Shown here: piece after piece, positions 18,383 to 27,736 of the stretch
Layout: every line of letters starts with the position of its first letter
Position numbering within the stretch: position 1 is the stretch's first letter
Source: Chitinophaga pinensis
Lineage (GTDB): Bacteria > Bacteroidota > Bacteroidia > Chitinophagales > CAMDFR01
Assembly: GCA_945897725.1 (NCBI GenBank)
Contig: CAMDFR010000002.1
Coordinates: 1-64,000, forward strand
Length of the DNA stretch: 64,000 bases
Direction: 5' to 3'
Notes under the pieces: model-generated
Databases searched by the model: none
What the model was told of the DNA's origin: nothing
The model's input: the letters and a program-made list of their open reading frames with translations, nothing else
Position numbers and translations under genes: made by a program

Positions 18383-20656
18383 ATGTCTTCTTATCTAAAC
18401 GAACTAAACGAATCGCAACAACAAGCAGTACTTCAGATTGATGGACCAGTCATGATTGTGGCAGGACCGGGCTCTGGAAAAACGCGTGTATTAACCTATC
18501 GAATTGCCAATATGATTGAGAAAGGAATCGATCCTTTTTCAATTATGTCGCTCACCTTTACCAATAAGGCCGCAGCCGAGATGCGCCATCGAATTGAAAA
18601 GATCTGTGGCAACGAAGCAAGGAATATTTTTATGGGCACATTTCACTCTGTCTTTGCACGCCTGCTGCGCATCGATGCACCTAAATTGGGCTATCCTTCC
18701 AACTTTACAATCTACGATTCTCAGGATTCTCTTAGTCTAATTAAAACTATTGTTAAGGAACTTCAACTGAACGACAAGACTTATAAAGCCAATCAAGTTT
18801 TTAGTCGAATTAGCAATGCCAAAAATGCCTTGATTAGTCCTAAAGCCTATAAATTGGATGCAGAGATTATGAGCGAAGACATGCAGATGCAAAAACCATT
18901 GATGGGGCAATTATATGAGATATATGCGAAACGTTGCTTTCAGAGTGGGGCCATGGATTTTGATGATTTATTATACAAAACCTATGAGCTATTAGTAAAA
19001 TTTCCAGAGGTATTATATCACTACCAACATCGTTTTAAATACTTGATGATAGATGAGTTTCAGGATACCAATTTCGCGCAATATTCTATTGTAAAAAAAA
19101 TAGCAGATGTCTATCAGAATATTTGTGCCGTGGGCGACGATGCCCAAAGTATCTATGCTTTTAGAGGGGCTACCATCGAAAATATTTTGAATTTTCAAAA
19201 AGATTATCCTGATTTGCGTGTCTTTAAATTGGAGCAAAATTATCGCTCCACAAAAAATATTGTCAAAGCGGCCAATCATTTAATCGTCAATAATAAAAAT
19301 CAATTACAAAAAACGATTTGGACAGATAATGGCGATGGCGAGGCAATCAAATTATTGAAGTCGAGTAGCGATAATGAAGAGGCAAAGTTAACGGCCGATT
19401 TAATTTTTGAATATAAAATGCGCCATCATTTAAAGAACAATGATTTTGCTATTTTGTATAGAACCAATGCCCAGTCAAGGTCTTATGAGGAGGCATTGCG
19501 TCGATTGAATATTCCATATGTGATATATGGAGGCATGAGTTTTTATCAAAGAAAAGAAATCAAAGACATCATTGCTTACCTGCGCATCACAGTCAATCAT
19601 AATGACGAAGAAGCTTGGCGACGCATCATTAATTATCCGGTGCGAGGGATTGGTAAAACGACCGTGGAGCGAGTAACCGTTATCGCAAATGAGAGGGAGA
19701 CCTCTATTTTTGAGGTTTGTGAAAACATTTATACGACAGATATCACTGGCAAGGCAGCTCAAAACTTAATGGCATTTACGATGATGATTAAGAGTTATAA
19801 AACCATGCTTGATAAACAGAATGCGTTTGAACTCGCCACACATATTGCCAAATCAAGTGGTATACTCAAAGAATTGTATGAAGATAAAACTGTAGAAGGA
19901 GTGGTTCGCTACGAGAACATTCAAGAATTACTAAATGGTATCAAGGAGTTTTCGGAAGAAGATACCGTGGAAGAAGGCCATGAGGAGGAGTTTAGCGTCG
20001 ATAGAAGTCTTGGTGCTTATTTACAGAATATTACTTTATTGACTACTCAAGATCAGAAGGCTGACAATAATGACAGCGTGAAGATGATGACGATACACTC
20101 TGCTAAAGGCCTAGAGTTTCCTGCAGTATTTATTGGTGGTCTTGAAGAAAATTTATTTCCAAGCAGCATGGCATTGTATAGCAGAGAAGAGTTGGAAGAA
20201 GAGCGCCGTCTTTTTTATGTGGCGGTGACAAGAGCGATGACCTATTTGACTTTAAGTTTTGCAACTTCTAGATATAAGTTTGGTAACCTACAGTATTGCG
20301 AGCCATCAAGATTTTTGGGAGAAATTCCGAAAGAGATACTTGCCATGCATGGTGAAGATAAAATGAAGAAAGAAGAGGCCATGTTTGATGAAGATTTTGT
20401 AGCGCCAGTAAAAAGAAGAATTGTGAATACGGGTAATTTTTCTGCGTCGCGTCCAGCAACCGTAGATCCTAACTTTCAAGCGGATGATCCTTCAAAAATA
20501 TTAGTCGGCTCAGAAGTAGCACATCAACGATTTGGTAATGGAAAGGTTGTAGCGATTGATGGCTTAGGCGTCAATAAAATGGCAACCATTTTCTTTCAAG
20601 GCGAGGGACAAAAGAAATTAATGTTGAAGTTCGCGAAGCTAAAAGTGCTTGAATAA
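18383..20656 (+). CDS. ATP-dependent DNA helicase UvrD/PcrA
   Basis: Walker A VAGPGSGKTRVLTYRI, MIDEFQDTN, AVGDDAQSIYAFRGA, MTIHSAKGLEFPAVFIGGLEE, LFYVAVTRA. Confidence 0.96.
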   Translation: MSSYLNELNESQQQAVLQIDGPVMIVAGPGSGKTRVLTYRIANMIEKGIDPFSIMSLTFTNKAAAEMRHRIEKICGNEARNIFMGTFHSVFARLLRIDAPKLGYPSNFTIYDSQDSLSLIKTIVKELQLNDKTYKANQVFSRISNAKNALISPKAYKLDAEIMSEDMQMQKPLMGQLYEIYAKRCFQSGAMDFDDLLYKTYELLVKFPEVLYHYQHRFKYLMIDEFQDTNFAQYSIVKKIADVYQNICAVGDDAQSIYAFRGATIENILNFQKDYPDLRVFKLEQNYRSTKNIVKAANHLIVNNKNQLQKTIWTDNGDGEAIKLLKSSSDNEEAKLTADLIFEYKMRHHLKNNDFAILYRTNAQSRSYEEALRRLNIPYVIYGGMSFYQRKEIKDIIAYLRITVNHNDEEAWRRIINYPVRGIGKTTVERVTVIANERETSIFEVCENIYTTDITGKAAQNLMAFTMMIKSYKTMLDKQNAFELATHIAKSSGILKELYEDKTVEGVVRYENIQELLNGIKEFSEEDTVEEGHEEEFSVDRSLGAYLQNITLLTTQDQKADNNDSVKMMTIHSAKGLEFPAVFIGGLEENLFPSSMALYSREELEEERRLFYVAVTRAMTYLTLSFATSRYKFGNLQYCEPSRFLGEIPKEILAMHGEDKMKKEEAMFDEDFVAPVKRRIVNTGNFSASRPATVDPNFQADDPSKILVGSEVAHQRFGNGKVVAIDGLGVNKMATIFFQGEGQKKLMLKFAKLKVLE

Positions 20657-20667
20657 TATTGCAAATC

Positions 20668-21636
20668 ATGGCAACAATTGGAACAGATATTGAAAAAACT
20701 GCCGCCCTACTCAGAGCAGGTGAAGTGATTGCTATTCCTACAGAAACGGTGTATGGGTTGGCAGGCAATGCATTAAATCCTGAGGCGATTGTCAACATTT
20801 TCAAGATAAAAAACAGACCTTTTTTTGATCCATTGATTTGTCATTTTAAAGACATCGATGCGATTCGTCCATATGTAAAAAGCATACCAACAAAAGCACT
20901 TTTATTGGCAAATCAATTTATGCCAGGTCCTTTGACTTTGTTATTGGAAAAGCATGATTCAATTCCAGATTTGATTACCAATGGCAGTGACTTGGTGGCA
21001 GTTCGCGTGCCGAATCATCCTATGACACGCGCATTGTTGGCTTTATTAGATTTTCCATTGGCGGCACCTAGTGCCAATCCCTTTGGCTATATTAGTCCCA
21101 CAAGTGCGCAGCATGTCGCCGATCAATTGGGCGATAAAATTCCCTATATCCTTGATGGTGGAGATTGTAGTTTAGGTATTGAAAGTACCATTGTGATGTT
21201 TGAAAATGAAGCGCCAGTAATACTTCGTTTAGGAGCATTAAAAATTGAAGAGATAGAAAATTGTATTGGTAAAGTAGGTGTGAGAAGTCACTCTAGTTCG
21301 AATCCCCAAGCACCGGGACAATTAGAGAAACATTATTCTCCGCATACAAAAATTGTGTTGAGTGAAGATGTTAATGAGACAATAAGTTCTATCAATAACA
21401 AAGAAAATATAGCAGCACTTTTGTTTTCTAAATATTCAGAAGCCTTAAATCAAAGCAATCAATTATTGCTCTCTACATCAGGCAATGCAGACGAGGCAGC
21501 AAAAAATCTATTTGCGTTCTTACGTCAATTGGATGGCAGAGGTTTTGATATGATCATTGCAGAAGTATTGCCTGATCAAGGTTTGGGAAGAGCCATCAAT
21601 GATCGATTGCTAAGGGCAGCCGCTAAGCAGCACTAA
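20668..21636 (+). CDS. L-threonylcarbamoyladenylate synthase (Sua5/YciO/YrdC/YwlC)
   Basis: GEVIAIPTETVYGLAGNALNPEAIVNIFKIKNRPFFDPLICH, SANPFG, APGQLEKHYSP. Confidence 0.95.
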   Translation: MATIGTDIEKTAALLRAGEVIAIPTETVYGLAGNALNPEAIVNIFKIKNRPFFDPLICHFKDIDAIRPYVKSIPTKALLLANQFMPGPLTLLLEKHDSIPDLITNGSDLVAVRVPNHPMTRALLALLDFPLAAPSANPFGYISPTSAQHVADQLGDKIPYILDGGDCSLGIESTIVMFENEAPVILRLGALKIEEIENCIGKVGVRSHSSSNPQAPGQLEKHYSPHTKIVLSEDVNETISSINNKENIAALLFSKYSEALNQSNQLLLSTSGNADEAAKNLFAFLRQLDGRGFDMIIAEVLPDQGLGRAINDRLLRAAAKQH

Positions 21637-21657
21637 TTTGAATGATAATTGAATCAC

Positions 21658-21732
21658 TGCCTGAGTGATAGCAGCAGCTACCATGTAGCGCGTATAGCAC
21701 GACCCTGCTAGGTTTTTGGCAGGGGCAGGCCA
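21658..21732 (+). repeat. Dispersed palindromic element (family P)
   Basis: TGCCTGAGTGATAGCAGCAGCTACCATGTAGCGCGTATAGCACGACCCTGC-taggttttt-GGCAGGGGCAGGCC. Confidence 0.8.
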
Positions 21733-21746
21733 AATGTAATGACATG

Positions 21747-24566
21747 TTAATGTGCTTCTAACCAATTTCTACCATCGCCAATCTCCGCGATAATAGGCAC
21801 TTCCATCGGAATGGCACTTTGCATTTTTTCGAGGATGATTTGTTTCACCTCATCCAGTTCTGGCGTATAGGCATCGAAAACCAATTCGTCATGCACTTGC
21901 AAGGTCATCTTGGTTTTTAGTTTTCTCTTTATCAATTCATCATGAATTTGTATCATTGCGACTTTAATCATGTCGGCCGCAGAACCTTGTATAGGTGCAT
22001 TTACAGCCTCTCGCTCCGCAGCACTGCGAACCGTATGATTCGCAGAATTGATGTCTTTTAAATATCTTCGTCGACCGAGAATCGTTTTTACATAACCGTG
22101 TGACCTTGCAAATTCAAGGGTTTCATTCATATAGTTTTTGATTCCTGGATATTGAATAAAATAATTGTCGATCAATTCGGCTGCCTCTTTTCTTGGAATA
22201 CGCAGTCTTTGCGAAAGTCCAAAAGCAGAGATGGCATAGATAATACCGAAGTTGACCATCTTAGCATTGCTTCTTTGTGTTTTAGTAACCTCTTCGATAG
22301 AAACGCCGTACACCTTGGCGGCTGTGGCTGTGTGAATATCTATTCCTTTTCTGAAATCTTCGAGCATGTTTTTTTCTTTGCTCATTTCTGCCACGATGCG
22401 CAATTCTATTTGCGAATAATCGGCGGAAAGGATTGTATAATCATCGTTTTTAGGGATAAAGGCTTTTCTTATTTCTTTACCGCGATCAGTTTTAATTGGA
22501 ATATTTTGTAAATTAGGATTCACAGAACTCAATCTACCAGTAGCAGCAATCGTTTGGTTAAAGGTAGTATGCAAGCGATGAGTCTTAGGATTGATCAATG
22601 CTGGGATGGCATCTACATAAGTTGATTTTAATTTTGCAAGCTCTCTATAATCAAGAATATGATCAATGATTTCGTAGTCCTTGGCCAACTTACTCAAAGT
22701 TTCTTCATTGGTAGAAAATTGTCCTGTAGCTGTTTTTTTATCTGTATAAGGAATCGCGAGTTTGATGAATAGTACGTCTCCCAATTGTTTGGGCGAATCC
22801 ATATTAAATACCACACCGGCTAATTCAAATATTTTTGTTTTGAGCAATTCAATTTCTTTGCCAATTTCAACCGAATAATTATTTAAAAAAGCCACATCAA
22901 TCTTCACGCCTTCTTCTTCCATATCAGCCAATACGGGGATTAATGGCAGTTCAAGCTCGTGACATAAACTATCCAATTCTCTTTCTGTAATTTTTGGTTC
23001 GAGGAAATCAAATAGCTGTAAAGTAACATCAGCATCCTCTGCAGCGTATTCTGTAATTTTATCCAAAGCCACATCGCGCATACTTAATTGACCTTTTCCT
23101 TTTTTGCCAATCAATGTTTCAATTGAAATGGGACTATAACCTAAATAGGTTTCCGATAAATAATTCATGCCATGACGTAAGTCGGGCTCTAAGAGATAAT
23201 GCATAATCATGGTATCAAGCACAATTCCTTTCACAGCAATATCATATTGTTTTAAAACAAGGATATCGAACTTTATATTCTGACCAATCTTTTTGATGTT
23301 TTCATTTTCAAAAAAAGTTTTAAACAGATTCAATGTATGCTTTGCCTCTTCTTGATTTGCGGAGATGGGCACATAATAGGCTTCATGTATTTTAAATGAA
23401 AATGAAAGACCAACAATTTCAGTATGATTAGCGTCAAGCCCTGTTGTTTCAGAATCAAAACAAACTTGTTTTTGTTGACAGAGCAATTCAACAAAGGCCA
23501 TTATTTTTTCTTCAGTATCTATGCTTTGATAATCGTGTATAATGTTTTCGATGCTATTTCCTCGCGTCACTTCCTCAGTGGCAAGAGTTGATGAGCCAAT
23601 GCTTTCACCTGAAAAAAGATCGATCTGATTGACATCTTTATTCTTCTTGGTAGCGGTTGAAGATGTATCATTGTTTTGATTGACAGTATAAGTATCACCA
23701 ATAATTCTTTTACCTAAACCTCTAAATTCTAATTCAGTAAAGAGAGCGGTGAGTTTTTCTTTATCAATTGGAGTGATGAGTAAATCTTCGTCACTGACTT
23801 CTATGGGAGAGTCAATAATAATAGTTGCTAATTTTTTAGAGATGATGCCCTGTGCAGCATGTGTCGCAATGTTTTCACCAAGTTTGCCTTTGATATTGGC
23901 AGCATTGGCAATTACATTTTCCATGCTTCCATATTCTTTAATTAATTTTTTTGCGGTCTTTTCGCCGACGCTAGGAATACCAGGAATATTATCTACGGCA
24001 TCGCCCCACATGCCGAGAATGTCGATGACTTGCAAAGGATTGTCCACTTCCCATTTTTCTAAGACTTCTTTTACACCAAGGATTTCGAAGCTATTACCCA
24101 TACGCGCGGGCTTATATATTTTAATATTTTCTTCTACAAGTTGACAGAAATCTTTATCAGGTGTAACCATATATACAACATGATTTTCACGTGCTTTTTG
24201 TTTAGCGATAGTGCCGATAACATCATCTGCTTCGAAGCCCGCCAATTCTAATATAGGAATATGAAAACCTTGAATGATTTCTTTGATGTAAGGAATGGCA
24301 CTTCTGATGCCCTCTGGCATTTCTTCTCTATTGGCTTTGTAAAATTCGAACTCTACTGCTCTATCGGTGGGACCAGCCATATCAAAAACCACGGCAAGAT
24401 GCGTAGGTTTTTCTTTTTCCATAAGATCAACCAATGTGTTTGTAAAGCCGAAAATAGCACTTACGTTCATTCCTTTTGAATTGATCATAGGGTTTTTGGC
24501 AAAGGCGAAATAGGAGCGGTAGATGAGCGCAAAGGCATCTAACAAAAACAATCTTTTATCTTCCAT
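21747..24566 (-). CDS. polA: DNA polymerase I
   Basis: 5'-nuclease domain, 3'-5' exonuclease motif VCFDSETTGLD, polymerase motifs LSADYSQIELRIVAE, QRSNAKMVNFGIIYAIS, MTLQVHDELVFDA. Confidence 0.97.
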   Translation of the reverse strand: MEDKRLFLLDAFALIYRSYFAFAKNPMINSKGMNVSAIFGFTNTLVDLMEKEKPTHLAVVFDMAGPTDRAVEFEFYKANREEMPEGIRSAIPYIKEIIQGFHIPILELAGFEADDVIGTIAKQKARENHVVYMVTPDKDFCQLVEENIKIYKPARMGNSFEILGVKEVLEKWEVDNPLQVIDILGMWGDAVDNIPGIPSVGEKTAKKLIKEYGSMENVIANAANIKGKLGENIATHAAQGIISKKLATIIIDSPIEVSDEDLLITPIDKEKLTALFTELEFRGLGKRIIGDTYTVNQNNDTSSTATKKNKDVNQIDLFSGESIGSSTLATEEVTRGNSIENIIHDYQSIDTEEKIMAFVELLCQQKQVCFDSETTGLDANHTEIVGLSFSFKIHEAYYVPISANQEEAKHTLNLFKTFFENENIKKIGQNIKFDILVLKQYDIAVKGIVLDTMIMHYLLEPDLRHGMNYLSETYLGYSPISIETLIGKKGKGQLSMRDVALDKITEYAAEDADVTLQLFDFLEPKITERELDSLCHELELPLIPVLADMEEEGVKIDVAFLNNYSVEIGKEIELLKTKIFELAGVVFNMDSPKQLGDVLFIKLAIPYTDKKTATGQFSTNEETLSKLAKDYEIIDHILDYRELAKLKSTYVDAIPALINPKTHRLHTTFNQTIAATGRLSSVNPNLQNIPIKTDRGKEIRKAFIPKNDDYTILSADYSQIELRIVAEMSKEKNMLEDFRKGIDIHTATAAKVYGVSIEEVTKTQRSNAKMVNFGIIYAISAFGLSQRLRIPRKEAAELIDNYFIQYPGIKNYMNETLEFARSHGYVKTILGRRRYLKDINSANHTVRSAAEREAVNAPIQGSAADMIKVAMIQIHDELIKRKLKTKMTLQVHDELVFDAYTPELDEVKQIILEKMQSAIPMEVPIIAEIGDGRNWLEAH

Positions 24567-24756
24567 GTTATATCTTTAATGTTCGCTGTAATATTAAGTG
24601 AATTAACGCAGAAAATGGATGAATATCTTTAGGAGATACTAAAAAAATTGGCAATCTTAAAAAATAATTCTAATTTTGTGTCAAAGGCGTTCTTGGTTTT
24701 GAAAGCTATATAAATAAATGATTATAGCCAATTCAAAAATAATTTTAAAATAATTC

Positions 24757-24781
24757 CAAAACGCAAATACGTTGCGTTTTG
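24757..24781. promoter_or_regulatory. Perfect inverted repeat in the recA promoter region
   Basis: CAAAACGCAA-ATACG-TTGCGTTTTG: 10-bp arms, 5-bp spacer, 57 bp upstream of the recA ATG. Confidence 0.75.
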
Positions 24782-24787
24782 CTATAG

Positions 24788-24795
24788 TATGTTTG
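24788..24795 (+). promoter_or_regulatory. Candidate Bacteroidota -7 element for recA
   Basis: TATGTTTG matches TAnnTTTG. Confidence 0.4.
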
Positions 24796-24837
24796 CATCA
24801 TTAAATAAATGTTTTACTTTTACTAAAAAAATTAGCA

Positions 24838-25872
24838 ATGGCAGAGAAAGAAATATCAACAAAAGAAGCTACAATGGAAAGCAAAGAAAAATTACAAGCG
24901 CTTAAATTAACGCTTGAAAAATTAGATAAGGCCTATGGAAAAGGCACAGTAATGAAAATGGGCGATAAGCCTATCTTAGAATCTGAAGTGTATTCATCAG
25001 GATCTATCGGATTAGATATCGCCTTAGGTATAGGTGGATTACCAAAAGGAAGAGTAGTAGAAATCTATGGACCAGAATCTTCTGGTAAAACTACCCTTAC
25101 ATTACACCTAATTGCAGAAGTTCAAAAGAAAGGTGGTACGGCCGCTTTTATTGATGCTGAGCATGCTTTTGATGCAGTCTATGCACAGAAATTAGGAGTC
25201 GATACAGATAATTTATTGATCTCTCAACCTGATTGTGGTGAGCAGGCATTAGACATTGCGGAGCATTTGATTCGTTCAGGTGCGATAGATGTTTGTGTGA
25301 TTGATTCAGTAGCAGCCTTGGTTCCAAGAAGCGAATTGGAAGGTGATATGGGTGATAGTAAAATGGGATTGCAAGCCAGATTGATGTCGCAAGCACTCCG
25401 AAAATTAACAGGAACCATCAGCAAGACAGGCTGTATCTGTGTATTCATTAATCAGCTTCGTGAAAAAATAGGAATTGTTTTTGGAAATCCAGAAACAACT
25501 ACTGGCGGTAACGCTTTGAAATTTTATGCATCGATTAGACTAGACATAAGAAGAATCGGTCAATTAAAAGACAAAGAGGATTTGATTGGTAACAGAACCA
25601 AAGTGAAAGTGGTAAAAAATAAAGTGGCGCCTCCTTTCAAAACTTGCGAATTTGATATTTTGTATGGCGAAGGAATTTCTAAATTGGGAGAGATCATCGA
25701 TATGGGCGTAGAGTATGATGTTTTGCAAAAAAGTGGAAGTTGGTATAGCTACGAAGGCACCAAATTAGGACAAGGTAGAGAAGGTGTTAAAGAGATTTTA
25801 AAAGACAATCCCGAGATGGCAAATGAAGTAGAAAAAAAGATAAGAGACAAAATTGCTGCCTCGATGGCATAA
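24838..25872 (+). CDS. recA: Recombinase RecA
   Basis: [65 protein letters not shown]. Confidence 0.99.
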   Translation: MAEKEISTKEATMESKEKLQALKLTLEKLDKAYGKGTVMKMGDKPILESEVYSSGSIGLDIALGIGGLPKGRVVEIYGPESSGKTTLTLHLIAEVQKKGGTAAFIDAEHAFDAVYAQKLGVDTDNLLISQPDCGEQALDIAEHLIRSGAIDVCVIDSVAALVPRSELEGDMGDSKMGLQARLMSQALRKLTGTISKTGCICVFINQLREKIGIVFGNPETTTGGNALKFYASIRLDIRRIGQLKDKEDLIGNRTKVKVVKNKVAPPFKTCEFDILYGEGISKLGEIIDMGVEYDVLQKSGSWYSYEGTKLGQGREGVKEILKDNPEMANEVEKKIRDKIAASMA

Positions 25873-25893
25873 GGATCAAAATTGTTGTTGTAC

Positions 25894-25927
25894 AAACCCA
25901 TGCATTCTTGTTAATGTATGGGTTTTT
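25894..25927 (+). terminator. Rho-independent terminator after recA
   Basis: AAACCCATGCATT-cttgtt-AATGTATGGGTTT followed by T-run. Confidence 0.85.
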
Positions 25928-26041
25928 TTAATTCATAACTTTATGAAAACCATTAAACGCAAAATATACACCATTTATATCATCTAAAATTAATGTTTGT
26001 TTTGTTTTGATTGTCTACATTTATAATAATAAAACATTTCA

Positions 26042-26887
26042 ATGTCATACAAAATACATCATTTGAATTGCGCTACTTTATGTCCAATGGGCTCTAAACT
26101 CATCAATGGTGTTGGATCCTATATAGAAAGGACAAAAATGATTTGTCATTGTTTGTTGATTGAAACAAATAGCGGATTAGTTTTAATAGATACAGGATTA
26201 GGTACGCAAGATATACTTCAACCAAAGCGAATGGGACTCTTCTTTAACTTGATGGTGCGCCCAAAACTGGACATAGAAGAAACTGCTCTCTACCAAATTC
26301 AAAAACTTGGCTTCAAGAAAGAGGATGTGAAGCACATCATCTTAACACACTTGCATGTCGATCATGCAGGAGGCATTTCAGATTTTCCGCATGCAAAAAT
26401 TCATGTTTATAAAAAGGAGTACAATCAGATTGTCGGTAACAAAAGTTTAAAATTGGGATATGTGGCAGCACAGTTTCAACACAATCCTCATTGGCGCGTT
26501 CATAATAGTACTGGTGAAAAATGGAATGGTTTTAATTGTGTCAAAACCTTTGAACCAGAAATACAGGACATTCTATTAGTTCCTTTACATGGTCATAGCG
26601 CAGGCCATACAGGCGTATATATTCCTTCAAACAACGAAAGTGTTTTTCATTGTGGAGACGCCTACTTCCATCACAATACAATAAGTAAATCTTATAAAGA
26701 TGTTCCATTGGGAATTAAAGTTTTTCAAAAATTGGTAGAATACGATACTACCGCAAGAATTCGAAATCAAATTCGTTTGACAGAATTGTTTAATAAACAA
26801 AAATCAAATATGCGTTTTATTTGCTCGCACGATCTGAGCGAATTCGAATATTGTAGTTGCGGAAAGAACCCAAATAATATTGTCTAA
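26042..26887 (+). CDS. MBL-fold metallo-hydrolase (AHL-lactonase-like layout)
   Basis: IILTHLHVDHAGG, PLHGHSAGHTGVY, FHCGDAYFH. Confidence 0.88.
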   Translation: MSYKIHHLNCATLCPMGSKLINGVGSYIERTKMICHCLLIETNSGLVLIDTGLGTQDILQPKRMGLFFNLMVRPKLDIEETALYQIQKLGFKKEDVKHIILTHLHVDHAGGISDFPHAKIHVYKKEYNQIVGNKSLKLGYVAAQFQHNPHWRVHNSTGEKWNGFNCVKTFEPEIQDILLVPLHGHSAGHTGVYIPSNNESVFHCGDAYFHHNTISKSYKDVPLGIKVFQKLVEYDTTARIRNQIRLTELFNKQKSNMRFICSHDLSEFEYCSCGKNPNNIV

Positions 26888-27147
26888 ACAATCATTGCGC
26901 TTTTTGCTGATCGAAGAGGGTATAAATTTTGGTGTATTAGCACTTTTTATCTTCAGTAGCTTTGCTTTATAAGCTATATTATATAAGCACTTCAGCGTTT
27001 ATGGGTATAAAAATATCAACAAATTAATTCTTTTCTTCGCGGATTTTACTTTTGTTAAAACACTAACAATCAATACTTTGTGTTTTTTGCTATATTTAAC
27101 AATGTTTTCAGCACTTCGGTTATCCACATAGCTATATGTACCAATAC

Positions 27148-27177
27148 TTGCAGACAAGAGCCAAGACATTAACTTTG
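27148..27177 (+). promoter_or_regulatory. Bacteroidota-type promoter for HU gene
   Basis: TTG (27148-27150) - 19 bp - TAACTTTG (27170-27177), about 40 bp upstream of ATG. Confidence 0.6.
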
Positions 27178-27216
27178 TGTTGTCAATATTTTTTAACAAA
27201 TTAAAAACTTCCAAAA

Positions 27217-27495
27217 ATGAACAAAGGAGACTTAATCGACAAAATCGCTAAAGACACTGGTTTAACAAAAGTACAATCAGCAGCAGCATTAGACGCAACT
27301 TTAAAAGGAGTTCAGTCTGGTCTTAAAAAAGAAAAAGACAGAGTAACTTTAGTTGGCTTCGGTACATTTACTGTTTCTAAAAGATCTGCAAGAAAAGGCA
27401 GAAACCCTAAAACAGGTAAAGAAATCAAAATCGCTGCTAAAAAAGTAGTAAGATTTAAAGCTGGTAAAGGCTTAGCTGAGAAAGTAGCAAAATAG
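27217..27495 (+). CDS. hup: HU-family DNA-binding protein
   Basis: MNKGDLIDKIAKDTGLTKVQSAAALDATLKGV...GFGTFTVSKRSARKGRNPKTGKEIKIAAKKVVRFKAGKGL. Confidence 0.97.
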   Translation: MNKGDLIDKIAKDTGLTKVQSAAALDATLKGVQSGLKKEKDRVTLVGFGTFTVSKRSARKGRNPKTGKEIKIAAKKVVRFKAGKGLAEKVAK

Positions 27496-27518
27496 TATTT
27501 GCTCTTTTGAAACAAAAT

Positions 27519-27550
27519 AATCCTATCTCATTGAGGTGGGATTTTTTTTT
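27519..27550 (+). terminator. Terminator after HU gene
   Basis: AATCCTATCTC-ATT-GAGGTGGGATT (with G:U pairs) followed by T-run. Confidence 0.75.
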
Positions 27551-27670
27551 GCTAGTATTGGTCATCTCTCCAACATTACATGGATCGATGGTGATGCGTG
27601 GAATAGATGTTGTAACATGTAAATATTTATGACGTTTCAAAGAAAAAAAACGTTGCTTAAAAATTTTCAA

Positions 27671-27704
27671 AAAAAAACTCTGTCACACCTGACAGAGTTT
27701 TTTT
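27671..27704. terminator. Bidirectional terminator between hup and acn
   Basis: AAAAAAACTCTGTCA-CACC-TGACAGAGTTTTTTT: perfect 15-bp stem. Confidence 0.9.
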
Positions 27705-27736
27705 GAAAGCGCGATCCAATGCTTTATGAATGCTGA

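Noticed and set aside
23749-24144. 131-aa plus-strand ORF antisense to polA
   Set aside because: Long antisense shadow within a strongly conserved polA; hydrophobic/serine-rich pseudo-protein typical of reverse frames.
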